Shown: positions 10,435-20,776 of the stretch, in pieces
How positions within the stretch are numbered: the stretch's first letter is position 1
How the letters are laid out: every line of letters begins with the position of its first letter
Assembly (NCBI RefSeq): GCF_025490915.1
Contig: NZ_JANQBA010000002.1
Coordinates: forward strand, 1 to 64,000
From: Lacticaseibacillus parakribbianus
Lineage (GTDB): Bacteria; Bacillota; Bacilli; Lactobacillales; Lactobacillaceae
DNA: 64,000 nucleotides
Direction of reading: 5' to 3'
The notes under the pieces: model-generated
The model's input: only the letters and a program-made list of their open reading frames with translations
Database searches by the model: none
What the model was told of the DNA's origin: nothing
Made by a program: the position numbers and the translations under genes

Positions 10435-12585
10435 TCAGCTGCGGTGATGCTCGCTTTCGTGGCTGTCTTGGATGCGCTTGAACATTTTCTCCAGGTCGGT
10501 GTTGCTGAAGTGAACCAAGACCGGCCGGCCGTGGGGGCAGTTGAACGGATTTTCGACCTGCGCAAGTTTTTCAATCAGCGCCTTGGCCTGCGGGGCATCC
10601 AGGTGGTGGTTGGCCTTGATTGCGCGTTTGCAGCTGATCATGATCGCGGCCTTCTCGCGAAACTGCGCGACGGTGACCTTGCCGTCCTTGAGCACCCAAT
10701 CGATCAGCTCGCGAATCGTCGCCTCCTCACGGCCGGCCTGCATCCACGTCGGGTGCTGCCGCACCTCGAAGGTGTTTTGGCCAAAATCCTCCAGGAACAC
10801 CCCGACGCCTTCAAGCACCGCGCGGTGAGCCCGAATCGCCACCGCGTCGGACGCCGGGTAATCCAGCACCAAAGGCACCAAAAGCGCCTGCTCGGCCGCG
10901 GCGACCTCGCCGATCTTGACGCGGTAGTACTCGTAGTTCACCCGTTCCTGGGCGGCGTGTTGATCCAGCAGGTACAGCCCGTCTTCGGCCTCGGCCAACA
11001 GGTACGTACCGTGAACCTGCGCCAGGTAGCGCAGGTCCGGGAAGCGCTTGGCCGGCGGCGTGACCGGCTTCAAGGCGACCGGTGCGGCGTCTGCCTCAGT
11101 GGCAACCGGTGCCGCCGGCTGGCTCGCGTACCGCGCGTCCCACGCGGCCAGGGCCTGCGGGTCGTCGAAAATCGGGGTGGCCGAAAGCGCCGTGATGGCC
11201 AGGCCGAAGCGGTCGCCGGCCTGAGGCGTCGGCGCCGCAGCCGGCGCTTGCGGGTTGACGCTCCCCGGCCGGCTTGCGGCAGTCGCTGAAGGCCCGGCGC
11301 TTGCGGTAGCCGGTGCCGCCGCGGTCGCAGGCCCGGTCACGCGAGGCGCGACGTCAGCGAAGGGCAGCCCCGAGGCGGTCGCGCCGGGAGCCGCGGTGCC
11401 GGGCCGCACCGCTTGGTCGGTCGGCGCCGCGGCCGAGCCAAACCCGGTACCGGACCGCGAATCGGCGCCGGGCCGCGGCGCGGTGCGACCGGGTTCGCCG
11501 ACCAGCTGGCCGGCCGACGCCGAGTTCAGCGCCATGGTCAGCTGCTCGAGGTTGACGCTTGAGTGCTTGGGCAGGTTGCCCAAGGCGTCTGGAATCAGGT
11601 TTTGCGCCCCCATTTGGCGCCGCACCGCCTGCTCCAGCAGCGCCGCCAGCTGGTCTTCCTTGCTCAGCCGCACCTCTTGCTTGGTCGGATGCACGTTGAC
11701 GTCGACCAACAGCGGGTCCATCGTGACGTCGATCACCGCCACCGGGTAGCGGCCGACCATCAGCTTGGAGCCGTAGCCGGCGATCAACGCCTTGGTCAGC
11801 CGGTAGTTTTTGATGTAGCGCCCGTTGATCATCAGGCTCAGGTAGTTGCGGCTGGCCCGGGTGGTGTCGGGCATGCTGGTGAAGCCCTGAATCCGAAAGT
11901 CGGCGTCCTCGGCCGCAACCTGCATCATCCGCTTGGCAACGCTCACGCCGTAGATGCCGGCGATGGTCTGCTGCAGGTCGTTGTGACCGGCGGTTTTGAG
12001 CATCAGGTTCTGGCCGTTTTTGAGGGAAAACGCGACCTCCGGGTGACCCAGCGCCAGGCGGTTGACGATGTCGGCGATGCGCGACAGCTCGGTGGCCTGC
12101 GACTTGACGTACTTGAGCCGCGCCGGGGTGTTGTAGAACACATCGTGAACGGTCAGCTGGGTGCCGCGCCGCGCCGCCGTGGTGTGCTGGTCCAACAGCT
12201 CGCCGCCGCGCAGGTGGGCGGTCGTACCCAGGCCGTTGTCGGTGGCGGTCACCAGCGTCACGTCGGCGATGGCCGCGATGCTGGCCAGCGCCTCGCCGCG
12301 AAAACCCAGGCTGTGAACATTGAACAGGTCGCGGGTGGTCAGGATTTTGGACGTCGCGTGGCGCAAAAAGGCCGTCGGGACGTCGGCGGCCTCGATGCCG
12401 GCCCCGTTATCGATCACCTGAACCGTGGCCAGCCCGGCCTCTTCGATTAAGACATCGACCTGGGTGGCCCCGGCGTCGATGCTGTTTTCGACCAGCTCCT
12501 TGACGATGCTGGCCGGGCGTTCGATCACTTCCCCGGCCGCAATCTGGTTGGCCAGGGTTTCCGGTAACTCGTGAATTTTAGGCAT
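10435..12585 (-). CDS. mutL: DNA mismatch repair endonuclease MutL
   Basis: A 716-residue MutL. The N-terminal GHKL ATPase shows IAAGEVIERPASIVKELVENS, DNGAGI and GFRGEALASI. Residues of about 370-470 form an Ala/Pro/Gly-rich linker far longer than usual. The C-terminal dimerisation domain carries the endonuclease motif DQHAAQERVNYE (DQHA-x2-E-x4-E) near residue 545 and a metal-site CPHGRP near the end. It should therefore nick DNA itself, as in bacteria without MutH. It is 32 bases downstream of mutS, a conserved pair. Confidence 0.97.
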   Translation of the reverse strand: MPKIHELPETLANQIAAGEVIERPASIVKELVENSIDAGATQVDVLIEEAGLATVQVIDNGAGIEAADVPTAFLRHATSKILTTRDLFNVHSLGFRGEALASIAAIADVTLVTATDNGLGTTAHLRGGELLDQHTTAARRGTQLTVHDVFYNTPARLKYVKSQATELSRIADIVNRLALGHPEVAFSLKNGQNLMLKTAGHNDLQQTIAGIYGVSVAKRMMQVAAEDADFRIQGFTSMPDTTRASRNYLSLMINGRYIKNYRLTKALIAGYGSKLMVGRYPVAVIDVTMDPLLVDVNVHPTKQEVRLSKEDQLAALLEQAVRRQMGAQNLIPDALGNLPKHSSVNLEQLTMALNSASAGQLVGEPGRTAPRPGADSRSGTGFGSAAAPTDQAVRPGTAAPGATASGLPFADVAPRVTGPATAAAPATASAGPSATAASRPGSVNPQAPAAAPTPQAGDRFGLAITALSATPIFDDPQALAAWDARYASQPAAPVATEADAAPVALKPVTPPAKRFPDLRYLAQVHGTYLLAEAEDGLYLLDQHAAQERVNYEYYRVKIGEVAAAEQALLVPLVLDYPASDAVAIRAHRAVLEGVGVFLEDFGQNTFEVRQHPTWMQAGREEATIRELIDWVLKDGKVTVAQFREKAAIMISCKRAIKANHHLDAPQAKALIEKLAQVENPFNCPHGRPVLVHFSNTDLEKMFKRIQDSHESEHHRS

Positions 12586-12617
12586 CTGCGTCTCCTTTCA
12601 CCGCCGGCGTCAACGAA

Positions 12618-15338
12618 TCAGCGCCGTTTCTTCAGCTGCTTTTGCAGCTCGTACAACAGGTTCATCGCGTCCATCGGCGTCGCGGCCATCAGGTCGAACT
12701 TGCCGAGCTTCTTGAGAATCGGGTCGGCCTTTGGGACGACGGGTTCCGGCTCGAACAAGGACAGCTGCGCGTCGACCGGTTCGGTAGGTGCCACGGCGGC
12801 CGGCTCTGCAACCAGCGCCGCGGCCCCGGACTGCGGGTCAGCAGGCTGCGGCGCCGGGCTCGGCGTCGCACCGGCCGCGGTGCCGGTGCTTGGCGCGGTC
12901 GTGGTGCCGGCCGCTTCGGGCGAGGCGGTGGCGGCGCCGCCGCTGGCCGCCGGTGCGTTGGCGCCTTGGGCCTCCAGCTGGCTCAGGATGTGGTCGGCCC
13001 GGGTCAGCAGGCTGGCCGGCAGCCCGGCCAGCTTGGCGACGTGAATCCCGTAGGACTTGTCGGCCGGCCCCGGCAGCATTTTGTGCAGGAACACCAGGTT
13101 GCCGTGCTCCTCCACGGCGCCGACGTGAACGTTTTGAAGCCGGGCCAGGTGGTCGCCCAGGGCGGTCAGCTCGTGGTAATGGGTCGAAAACAGCGTCTTG
13201 GCGTGAACGTGGTCGTGCAGGTGCTCGATGATTGCCTGGGCCAGCGCCATGCCGTCGTAAGTCGCGGTGCCGCGGCCAATTTCGTCGAACAGCACCAGTG
13301 AGCTGGCCGTCGCGTGGCTCAGGGCCGCGTTGGCCTCCATCATTTCAACCATGAACGTGCTTTGACCGTTGGCCAGGTCGTCGGCGGCGCCGATGCGGGT
13401 GAAAATCTGATCGAACACCGGCAGGCTCGCCGAATCGGCCGGCACGAACGAGCCGGCCTGGGCCATGATCACGGTCAAGGCGAGCTGGCGCATGTAGGTG
13501 CTTTTCCCCGACATGTTGGGGCCGGTGATCAACAAGATGTCGGTGCCGTCTTGCATCACCACGTCGTTGGGAATGTACTGGGCCTCGCCCAGCACGTGCT
13601 CGACCACCGGGTGGCGGCCGCCGTGAATCGCCAGGTCGTGGCGGCCGGCGTGGATCTCCGGGCGAATGTAGTGGTCGTTTTCCGCCGCGACCGCGAAGCT
13701 TTGCAGCACGTCAAGCGCCGCGACCTGGGCCGCCAGCGCCTGCAGCCGGCCGATCTGGGCCTTGACCTGCTCGCGAATGTCTTGAAACAGGTCGTACTCC
13801 AGATCCGTCGCGTGGGCCTTGGCCCCCAGAATCAGGGTCTCCTTCTCCTTGAGCTCGGGCGTGGAAAAGCGCTCGACATTGGTCAGCGTCTGGGTGCGTT
13901 CGTAACGGCCGGCCGGCACCTTGGCCAAGTTGCCCTTGGTCACCTCGATGTAGTAGCCGAACACGTTGTTGAAGCGGATGCGCAGATTGTGGATGCCGGT
14001 GGCCTCGCGTTCCTGGGCCTCAAGTTCGGCGATCCACTGCTTGGCGTTGGTCATCGCGTCGCGGTAGTCGTCGAGCTTTTGGTTGTAGCCGGCCAGGATG
14101 ACGCCACCTTCCGTGACGGCGATCGGCGGCTCCGGCTCGATGGCGCGGCGAATCAGGTTGGCGACGTCTTGCACCGGATCCAAGGCGGCCAGCAGGGGCT
14201 TGAAGCTGCCGTCGTCCAGCGCCTGCAAAATGCTTTGAAGCGCCGGTACCTGGTCCAGCGAGGTCTGCAGCTGAATCAAGTCGCGCCCGTTGACCGTGCC
14301 GTAAGCCACCCGGCCGGCCAACCGCTCCAGGTCGTACACCTTAGTCAGCCGCTCCTGCAGCTCGCTGCGTTCGAAGTAGTGATCCAGCAGGTCCTGCACC
14401 TGGTCTTGGCGCGTCTTGATCTGCGCCAGGTCCAGCAGCGGCCGGTCCAGCCACTGCTTGAGCAGGCGGCCGCCCATCGCCGTTTTGGTGCGGTCGAGCA
14501 CGTCCAGCAAGGTGTCGCCTTTGCGGCCGGTGCGGCTGTTTTTGAGGATGTCCAGGTTCACCCGGGCGTCTTGATCCATCTCGAGAAAGGCGGAGGGCTG
14601 GTAGGCCACCGCCTTTTGAATGTGGTCCAGGCTGCGCTTTTGGGTGGTCAACAGGTAGTTCATCAGCATGGCGACGACCTGCACCTGCAGCTCGTCGGTC
14701 AGGTCCTGGCTGACGTAGCTGGCCTCGGCCAACACCACGGCGTCGGTCGGGCTGAGCAGCCGCCCGGCCCCCAGCAGCTTGGCGTCGGCCTCACTGAGCT
14801 TGGTCGGCACCACCACCTCGCGGCTGTTCAGGGCGGCCAGCTCGTTTTGAAGCGTGAAGCGGTTGGCCAGCGTGGTCACCTTGAGCTCGCCGGTGGTCAG
14901 ATCCGCGTAGGCCAGCCCGTACTTGCCGGCGGCCGGCACCACCGCGGCCAGGTAATTGTTGGCCTTGGCGGCACCCGGTTTAATGTCCATCTTGGTGCCC
15001 GGGGTGACCAGCTGGATCACCTCGCGTTTGACCATGCCCACGGCCTTCTTCGGGTCCTCCATCTGCTCGCAGATGGCGACCTTGTAGCCCTGATCCACGA
15101 GGATGTCGACGTAGCTTTGCGCCGCGTGGTGCGGCACCCCGCACATCGGAATCGGGTCGGTCGCCGACTTGTTGCGAGCCGTCAGCGTCAGCTCCAAAAG
15201 CTGCGAGCCGCGGATGGCGTCATCGTAGAAGAGTTCGTAAAAATCCCCGATGCGGTAGAACAAAAAGGCGTCCGGATACTGGTCCTTGATCGCCTGGTAC
15301 TGCTGCATCATGGGCGTGTCTTGCGTTTTTTGCGGCAT
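12618..15338 (-). CDS. mutS: DNA mismatch recognition protein MutS
   Basis: A 906-residue MutS. The mismatch-binding N-terminal domain has [12 protein letters not shown] (Phe-x-Glu); the ABC ATPase has GPNMSGKST around residue 608 and a Walker [14 protein letters not shown]. Between the ATPase and the C-terminus is an Ala/Thr/Pro-rich insert followed by QLSLFEP, which fits the sliding-clamp binding motif known in MutS proteins. AGGAGC precedes the start. It is first in the mutS-mutL-ruvAB-queA-tgt-yajC group. Confidence 0.97.
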   Translation of the reverse strand: MPQKTQDTPMMQQYQAIKDQYPDAFLFYRIGDFYELFYDDAIRGSQLLELTLTARNKSATDPIPMCGVPHHAAQSYVDILVDQGYKVAICEQMEDPKKAVGMVKREVIQLVTPGTKMDIKPGAAKANNYLAAVVPAAGKYGLAYADLTTGELKVTTLANRFTLQNELAALNSREVVVPTKLSEADAKLLGAGRLLSPTDAVVLAEASYVSQDLTDELQVQVVAMLMNYLLTTQKRSLDHIQKAVAYQPSAFLEMDQDARVNLDILKNSRTGRKGDTLLDVLDRTKTAMGGRLLKQWLDRPLLDLAQIKTRQDQVQDLLDHYFERSELQERLTKVYDLERLAGRVAYGTVNGRDLIQLQTSLDQVPALQSILQALDDGSFKPLLAALDPVQDVANLIRRAIEPEPPIAVTEGGVILAGYNQKLDDYRDAMTNAKQWIAELEAQEREATGIHNLRIRFNNVFGYYIEVTKGNLAKVPAGRYERTQTLTNVERFSTPELKEKETLILGAKAHATDLEYDLFQDIREQVKAQIGRLQALAAQVAALDVLQSFAVAAENDHYIRPEIHAGRHDLAIHGGRHPVVEHVLGEAQYIPNDVVMQDGTDILLITGPNMSGKSTYMRQLALTVIMAQAGSFVPADSASLPVFDQIFTRIGAADDLANGQSTFMVEMMEANAALSHATASSLVLFDEIGRGTATYDGMALAQAIIEHLHDHVHAKTLFSTHYHELTALGDHLARLQNVHVGAVEEHGNLVFLHKMLPGPADKSYGIHVAKLAGLPASLLTRADHILSQLEAQGANAPAASGGAATASPEAAGTTTAPSTGTAAGATPSPAPQPADPQSGAAALVAEPAAVAPTEPVDAQLSLFEPEPVVPKADPILKKLGKFDLMAATPMDAMNLLYELQKQLKKRR

Positions 15339-15520
15339 GGTCTAGCTCCTATTCTTGTGCTAGGACAATTCTAACATGATTTGACTCGCACCGGACCGCG
15401 GGTTTGAACGCCGCGGCTCCCGCCGGCCCGACCGCGGCGCCCCAGTCGGAGGCGGTGGTGCGGCCGACCCAGATTCTGGTTCCCAGGTTCGCCCTCGCAC
15501 CGGCCAACCCCGGCAACGCC

Positions 15521-15561
15521 AAAGCGACCCGGGCGCAAGCTGGGCTTGGCTCGGGTCGCTT
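15521..15561 (-). terminator. Possible terminator after the KimA-type gene
   Basis: A stem pairs AAAGCGACCCG (15521-15531) with CGGGTCGCTT (15552-15561). The following T tract on the minus strand is weak, so the call is tentative. Confidence 0.45.
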
Positions 15562-15578
15562 CGGTGAAGGCGCAGAGG

Positions 15579-17414
15579 CTAGCGCTTCAGGTGGTAGCTG
15601 TAAGTGGCGATGATGACATTCTCGCGGCTGGCGAACGCGGCGCGAAGGCGGAACGTCGTCTGGTTGTGCAGAATGTTTTGCCACGGTTTCTTCGGGATGA
15701 ACTGCGGAATCAACACGGTGGTCGTGAAGTTGCGCTTGGCGGCGTTTCTGGCCACGATGTCGACGAAGCGAATGGTCGGCGCCTCAACCGAGCGGTACGA
15801 GGAGTGAACGTCGACGAAGCGAACATCCGGGAAGTCCTGCTTGAACTCGGCCTGCGTCTCCTGCTCCTTGTTGGGGTTTTCGTCCATCGACACGTGCATC
15901 GCGATGACGTAATCGCCGATGGTCTGCGCGTAGTTCAGCGCCCCGCGGGTCACCCGCGTCACGTTGCCGACCAGCACGATCACCGTGGAGCCGGCGTAGT
16001 CGTGCAGCTCAATGTCTTGCGGCAAGCGCAACTGCATCGCGACTTCCTGGTAGTGGCCGTGGATTTTCCAAAAGACGAAGACCAAGGCCGGCATGATGAT
16101 GAAAAACGGCCAGATGTCCGGCAGCCGGTAGACGAACAGGATCACCAGGATGGCAAAGGAGATCAAGGCGCCGGAGAAGTTGGCAATGCTCTTGCCCAGC
16201 CAACCTTTTTCCGTCGTGTGGCGCTGCCACCAGTGACGAATCATCCCGGTCTGCGACAGCGTGAACGGAATGAACACGCCGACGGCATACAGCGGAATCA
16301 GCCGCTCGGTGGAGCCCTGGAACATGGTGATCAACAGCCCGGAGCCGATTGCCAGCGTCAAGATCCCGTTGGAGTAGCCCAGCCGGTCGCCGCGGTCCAT
16401 GTACATGTGCGGCATGTACTTGTCCTTGGCCATGTTGTAGGCCAAAACCGGGAACGCGGAGAAGCCAGTGTTGGCGGCGACGGCCAAGATCAGGGCCGTC
16501 GAGAACTGAATCACGTAGTACATCACGCCGGTGCCGCCGAAGGTCGCCTTGGCCACTTGGGACAAAACGGTCACCTTGGCCTCGGGCACGATACCGTACC
16601 AGTAGTTCAAAAAGGTGATGCCGGCAAAGAAGAAGCCGAGGATCGTGGCCATGATGGCCAGGGTGCTGGCCGCATTGTGTTCGCGCGGCTTCTTGAAGAA
16701 CGGCACGGCGTTAGAAATCGCCTCGACCCCGGTCAACGAGCTCGACCCGCTGGAAAAGGCGCGGAAGATCAAGGCCGCGGAGATGCCCGGCACGACGCCG
16801 CCGACCACCGCGGTGGCCTTGTAAGGAATCGCACCGGTCGCAATCTGGAACAGCCCCCAGACGATCATCGCGGTGATCGCCACAACGAACAGGTAAACCG
16901 GGATCATCAGGAAGTTCGCGGATTCGCTCAGGCCCCGCAGGTTCATCGCGGTCAGCAAGATGATGATCACCAAGGCGATGGCGACCTGGTGGCCGTACAG
17001 CGCCGGAATCGCCGAGGTAATCGCCTCGGCCCCCGCCGACGTCGACACCGCCACGGTCAGCATGTAGTCGATGAGCAGGCTCCCGCCGGCGGCCAGGCCG
17101 GCGTTTTGGCCCAGGTTCTCGGAGGCGACCAGGTAGGCCCCACCGCCGCTTGGGTAGGCGTGGATGATCTGCCGGTAAGACAGCGTCAAAGACAGCAGCA
17201 AGATCAGCACGAACGCGGCGATTGGCAGCGAGTACCAGATGGCCGCCGCCGACAGCGTGGTCAGGACCAGAACGATCTGCTCGGTCCCGTAAGCGACACT
17301 GGACAGCGCGTCGCTGGACAGCATGGCCAACGCTTTGAATTTTCCAAGCTTTTGTCCGCCTTCTTCAGAAGACTTCAAAGGCTTCCCCACCAAAAGGCGC
17401 TTGATATGATTCAT
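15579..17414 (-). CDS. kimA: KimA-type high-affinity potassium importer (APC superfamily)
   Basis: A 611-residue membrane protein with about 12 hydrophobic segments and a cytosolic C-terminal domain (about 460-611). The N-terminus GKPLKSSEEGGQKLGKFKAL followed by AMLSSDALSSVAYGTEQIV, and later YPSGGGAYLVASENLG, closely resemble Bacillus subtilis KimA (YdaO), a K+/H+ symporter inhibited by c-di-AMP. A generic label would be amino-acid permease, but this N-terminal signature favours KimA. The 5' leader is short, so the ydaO-type c-di-AMP riboswitch present in Bacillus is absent here. Substrate by homology only. Confidence 0.85.
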   Translation of the reverse strand: MNHIKRLLVGKPLKSSEEGGQKLGKFKALAMLSSDALSSVAYGTEQIVLVLTTLSAAAIWYSLPIAAFVLILLLSLTLSYRQIIHAYPSGGGAYLVASENLGQNAGLAAGGSLLIDYMLTVAVSTSAGAEAITSAIPALYGHQVAIALVIIILLTAMNLRGLSESANFLMIPVYLFVVAITAMIVWGLFQIATGAIPYKATAVVGGVVPGISAALIFRAFSSGSSSLTGVEAISNAVPFFKKPREHNAASTLAIMATILGFFFAGITFLNYWYGIVPEAKVTVLSQVAKATFGGTGVMYYVIQFSTALILAVAANTGFSAFPVLAYNMAKDKYMPHMYMDRGDRLGYSNGILTLAIGSGLLITMFQGSTERLIPLYAVGVFIPFTLSQTGMIRHWWQRHTTEKGWLGKSIANFSGALISFAILVILFVYRLPDIWPFFIIMPALVFVFWKIHGHYQEVAMQLRLPQDIELHDYAGSTVIVLVGNVTRVTRGALNYAQTIGDYVIAMHVSMDENPNKEQETQAEFKQDFPDVRFVDVHSSYRSVEAPTIRFVDIVARNAAKRNFTTTVLIPQFIPKKPWQNILHNQTTFRLRAAFASRENVIIATYSYHLKR

Positions 17415-17533
17415 TCGAATGCTCCATTCAAGATTGATCGGTTCGCCAAAGCAAACTCAGTTAGTTTAACGCGCAATTCACCGCAATACTATCAAAACTT
17501 TAACATTCCGTAAAGCGCGGCCGGGTCAACCAA

Positions 17534-17568
17534 CCAAAAAAGCGACCGCCGCAGCTTGCAGCAGGTCG
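17534..17568 (-). terminator. Terminator after the DUF1827-like gene
   Basis: On the minus strand an imperfect GC-rich hairpin (GCGACGACC pairing with GGTCGC) is followed by six T. Confidence 0.7.
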
Positions 17569-17582
17569 TCGCATGGTCCCGG

Positions 17583-17933
17583 TTAGGCCACCGGGTGTTC
17601 GATAATCACAAGGTCCTTGACCCGAATCTTGTGGTGCAGGTCCGATTCAATCTGGTTTTTGGCCGCGTGGTTGATGGTCAGCTCGGCGGCATCGACGTTC
17701 GGGAATAGCTTCGCGACGACAAAATCGATCTCTTCTTGCTTGATGTTGCGCTTCTCGTGGGTCATCACGACATCGTCTTTGGCAAAGCCTTCGATGTAAT
17801 GCACGTGAACCGATCCCAGGGTGTAAAGGCGAAAGGCCTTGACGGTGCTTTTGCCGTACAGGTAGCGCATGGTGTAGGGCAGCATCTTGTGCAGGCTGAG
17901 GTTCAGCCGGATCGGGTTGGCGATCAGTTTCAT
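17583..17933 (-). CDS. Small conserved protein, DUF1827-like
   Basis: A 116-residue soluble protein. The stretch VKAFRLYTLGSVHVHYIEG and the later EKRNIKQEEIDFVVAKLF resemble the small Lactobacillales family DUF1827, of unknown function. The ATG at 17933 is preferred over the one two codons upstream because AAGGAG then lies 8 bases away instead of 2. It has its own terminator and is probably monocistronic. Family assignment is from memory of the pattern and is only moderately secure. Confidence 0.7.
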   Translation of the reverse strand: MKLIANPIRLNLSLHKMLPYTMRYLYGKSTVKAFRLYTLGSVHVHYIEGFAKDDVVMTHEKRNIKQEEIDFVVAKLFPNVDAAELTINHAAKNQIESDLHHKIRVKDLVIIEHPVA

Positions 17934-18060
17934 GGTCATCACTCCTTTAGCTAAGTGTACCACGTTTGCCCCGCCCCAATAAATTCCGCCGGCCGATTTT
18001 TTTCGGTCCGGCCAGCCACCGACCAGGCGCTGTCAGGTGGCAGGACCCCGGCCAACCGCA

Positions 18061-18309
18061 CTAGGCCGGCGGCGCCTGCAACAGCGGCGCGAAGCAGGCC
18101 GCGATGGCCGCCTGCTGGGCAGGCTCAAGCAAAGGCGCCAGCTGCGGCCAGAAGCTGTATTCGTAATAGTCCTGGGTAAAGTCCTTGCCTTCAATCTTGC
18201 GAAACACCAGCGTCAACAGCGCGTTGACCCGCGCCGCCTGGGCGGCCGGGCTGGCGGCCAGCACCGCGTGGCGGACGGCCTGCAGCTCGTTCATCTCCCG
18301 CGTGTCCAC
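18061..18309 (-). CDS. Small hypothetical protein
   Basis: An 82-residue Ala-rich protein with predicted helices and no membrane segment or recognisable motif. It starts with GTG at 18309, with GGAGGTG 5 bases upstream, which is the main support that it is a gene. An internal ATG (sixth codon) is an alternative start. It stands alone, downstream of the phosphoesterase gene on the same strand. Confidence 0.6.
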   Translation of the reverse strand: MDTREMNELQAVRHAVLAASPAAQAARVNALLTLVFRKIEGKDFTQDYYEYSFWPQLAPLLEPAQQAAIAACFAPLLQAPPA

Positions 18310-18378
18310 CTCATCACCTCCATCGAATGTCTTAATGACATTCTACCGAGGCTCCGATTAAAAATCAATGTGAATCGT

Positions 18379-18981
18379 CTAATTTCTTTTATCTACCCAG
18401 GCCTTTTTGGCCGCCGCCAGCTGGTGAATCTCACCGGCAGTCAGCGGACTGCCCCACGGCAGCGGCGTCGCGAGCAGCTCTCGCTCCGGGGCGTCGACGC
18501 CGACGTTCAGGTTGGTCGCAATCGGCACCATACTGTGGTGGATGTGGCCGTGCAGGTTCAGCGTCTGCTTGGTGATGCCCAGTATCATCGGGTAATGCGA
18601 CAGGATGAACTGGGTGTGGTCGTCCTTGAGAATCGTGCCGACGCGGTGAAAGCTGAATTTTGGCTGGTCGTGCCAGCCCGGGTCATGCGCCGCCAGGAAC
18701 TTGAACAGCGCCTGGTAGTCGTGGTTGCCCTTGATGAACACGATGCGTCCGGGCAAGTCCTGCAACAGCGCCAGCACCCGGGCGTTGGTCGGCACGTGTT
18801 CGGGGTTCATCGCGATGTCGCCGAGGTGGTAGACCACGTCGTTGTCGTCGACGCGAGCGGCCCAAGCGTCAAGCATCGCCGCGTTCATCGCCGCAACGCT
18901 TGGGAATGGCCGCGGCGCAAAGTCGTTGTTGCCCAGCAAGTCGGCGTGGTCAAAATGGGTATCCGCAATGAAAAAGTTCAA
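18379..18981 (-). CDS. Metallophosphoesterase (calcineurin-like)
   Basis: A 200-residue phosphoesterase. Metal-binding motifs are in order: IADTHFDH (residues 4-11), HLGDIAMNP, KGNHDY and LHGHIHH. The substrate is unknown; small proteins of this type act on phosphodiesters or nucleotides. The start is taken as TTG at 18981 because it overlaps the upstream YibE/F stop codon as TTGA and AGGAGG lies 9 bases before it, and because the first metal motif then falls at the normal distance from the N-terminus. It ends the four-gene group that begins at 21086. Confidence 0.85.
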   Translation of the reverse strand: MNFFIADTHFDHADLLGNNDFAPRPFPSVAAMNAAMLDAWAARVDDNDVVYHLGDIAMNPEHVPTNARVLALLQDLPGRIVFIKGNHDYQALFKFLAAHDPGWHDQPKFSFHRVGTILKDDHTQFILSHYPMILGITKQTLNLHGHIHHSMVPIATNLNVGVDAPERELLATPLPWGSPLTAGEIHQLAAAKKAWVDKRN

Positions 18982-19715
18982 GATGGGCGTCCTCCTTTGG
19001 CGCGGGTCAACACGACCCACATGGTGATCGGCACCGTCAGCGTGACGGCGATCACCGCAAACAGCACCTGAATCAGCTCCCCGGCAAAAATCTGGTTGTT
19101 CAGGATTTCCCAAAACGGGTAGTGCAGCTGGGCGAACCAGACGAACAGGCCGGCAAAACCGCCGAAGAAGCCGAAGAACAACGTGTTCAGCCCGGTGCCG
19201 ATGATCGCCCCGGCCATGCGCCGGCGAGCGGCGAGCGTCGCCGCCGCCCCGAGCTCGGTCATGCCGGCGGCAACCGCCACCGCCGCCTCGGCGATCGCCC
19301 CCAGGGTGCTGAGCAGCCCGGTGGCGATTAGAAGGCTCTGGAAGCTGATGCCGATGTACAAGGAAAAGCCTTCAAGCTCCTCTGAATCCTCCTGGCCAAA
19401 GCCGGCGGTGTGGCTGAGGATGACCGCGGTGACCACCACCGCCAGCACCAACCCCATCACGGCAAGCGACGCGACGAAGGCGGCGCCTGCGACCGAAGCG
19501 TCCTTGGTCGACAGGAAAATCACCGCGGCCAGCACGAACAGGCCGGCCACCACCGCAACGGCGATTGGGTTGAACCCCCCGGCCATCAGCACGACGGCCA
19601 GAATCATCACCACCGCGTTGATCACAAGCGCCAGGAAGTTGGCCAGCCCCTGCTTGCCACCGACCAACAGCAAAAGCCCCAAAAGCGCCAGGCCCAAGGC
19701 CGTGATCGTGCTCAT
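18978..19715 (-). CDS. YibE/F family membrane protein (second copy)
   Basis: A 245-residue membrane protein with about seven hydrophobic segments and a short acidic loop (GQEDSEELEG). It matches the YibE/F family of unknown function, which is often encoded as adjacent paralogues in lactobacilli. Its ATG overlaps the stop of the preceding YibE/F gene (ATGA at 19715-19712) and its own stop overlaps the phosphoesterase start. Translation of the whole group is therefore coupled. The two YibE/F proteins probably act together. Confidence 0.88.
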   Translation of the reverse strand: MSTITALGLALLGLLLLVGGKQGLANFLALVINAVVMILAVVLMAGGFNPIAVAVVAGLFVLAAVIFLSTKDASVAGAAFVASLAVMGLVLAVVVTAVILSHTAGFGQEDSEELEGFSLYIGISFQSLLIATGLLSTLGAIAEAAVAVAAGMTELGAAATLAARRRMAGAIIGTGLNTLFFGFFGGFAGLFVWFAQLHYPFWEILNNQIFAGELIQVLFAVIAVTLTVPITMWVVLTRAKGGRPS

Positions 19716-20776
19716 GCGACCACCTCCTTAGGCGCCGCCCAGGCCGCCAGTGCGGCGGTCAAAGGCACCGCCAGCACGATGCCAAAGGCCGACACCAGCG
19801 ACTGCGCAAAGCCCAGCCCCATCACCCAGATCACCGTCTGGCTGATCGAATTGCCGTTGCGCAGCCACAGCACGCTTTCGGTGAAGGTGTCGGCGATGAA
19901 AATCATGAACAGCACCGCGATCAGCGGCCCCATGATGTTGCGGCCGATCGCCATGCCGGCGCGAAACCGCGCCGCGCCACCGGCCGCAAGCTCCGACACC
20001 GCAGCGGTGATGTCCGTGCATTCGTCGAACACCGCCCCCAAGGCGCCGATGATGATCTGAACGTAAAACAGCAGCTGCGGCGCCTGCGTCACGTACTTCA
20101 CCGACTCCAGGTGCAGGTTCTTGTAGCCGGTCAGCGTGAAGATCAGGTACCCCAGCGCGACCCCGGCGGCGGTGGCGCCGATGGTCGCCAGTCCGGCGAC
20201 GGCGGCCTGGCGGTTGAAGCCGACGACCAGCACCGTGGTCACCGCGGTGAACAGCACCGCCAGGCCGGTGAACAGCCACCAGGCCAGCGTCTGGTGGTTT
20301 TGAATCTCCACGTGAAGCGCCACCAACAACAGCCCGACGTTGGCCAGGATGCTGACCGCCGACAGCACAAAGCGCCGCCGCATCACCAAGATCAGCAGCG
20401 CCACGGCGAAGCCGAACAAGCCGATGATCACGCCGTCGCGCTTGCGGTCGTGCAGCTGATAGCCGCCGCTGGTGCGGCTGACGAAGACCTGGCTGCCTTG
20501 ACTCAGGCGGCTGTCCATCGCCCCGGAGTAGGAGTAGACGTTGGTGAAGTGAATCAGCTCGCCCCGCCGCGCGGTGTTGAGCAGCCTGGCGGACACCTTT
20601 TGCGTGGTCAGCCGGTCATTATTTCCCAGGTTATCTTTTTGCGGCGCGGTGTGGGACACGCGAACCGCGGTCACCTGGGCGATCGGCTGGCGGTACAGGC
20701 CGGCGTCCAGCCGCGCCAGGCCGAACCCCAGCGCAAACACCAGCACCGGCAGCAGGTAGCGCCACTTACGCCACAT
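19712..20776 (-). CDS. YibE/F family membrane protein (first copy, with extracytoplasmic domain)
   Basis: A 354-residue protein. An N-terminal signal-anchor (about 8-22) leads into a soluble stretch of about 100 residues that should lie outside the membrane, then about seven membrane helices with the family pattern (VFDECTDITAAVSEL; GRNIMGPLIAVLFM). The function of YibE/F is not established. It overlaps the upstream small gene by 11 bases and the downstream paralogue by 4. Confidence 0.88.
   Translation of the reverse strand: MWRKWRYLLPVLVFALGFGLARLDAGLYRQPIAQVTAVRVSHTAPQKDNLGNNDRLTTQKVSARLLNTARRGELIHFTNVYSYSGAMDSRLSQGSQVFVSRTSGGYQLHDRKRDGVIIGLFGFAVALLILVMRRRFVLSAVSILANVGLLLVALHVEIQNHQTLAWWLFTGLAVLFTAVTTVLVVGFNRQAAVAGLATIGATAAGVALGYLIFTLTGYKNLHLESVKYVTQAPQLLFYVQIIIGALGAVFDECTDITAAVSELAAGGAARFRAGMAIGRNIMGPLIAVLFMIFIADTFTESVLWLRNGNSISQTVIWVMGLGFAQSLVSAFGIVLAVPLTAALAAWAAPKEVVA

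Noticed and set aside
13314-15374. A 686-codon open frame antisense to mutS, and similar very long antisense frames opposite tgt/queA (6391-8721), clpL (28848-31235) and adhE (56568-59042)
   Set aside because: High GC removes stop codons from opposite frames. The products are His/Gln/Arg/Val-rich without family features, and the sense strand carries certain genes.
17415-17560. c-di-AMP (ydaO) riboswitch before the KimA-type gene
   Set aside because: The leader is too short and lacks the conserved riboswitch pattern; only a weak promoter is seen.
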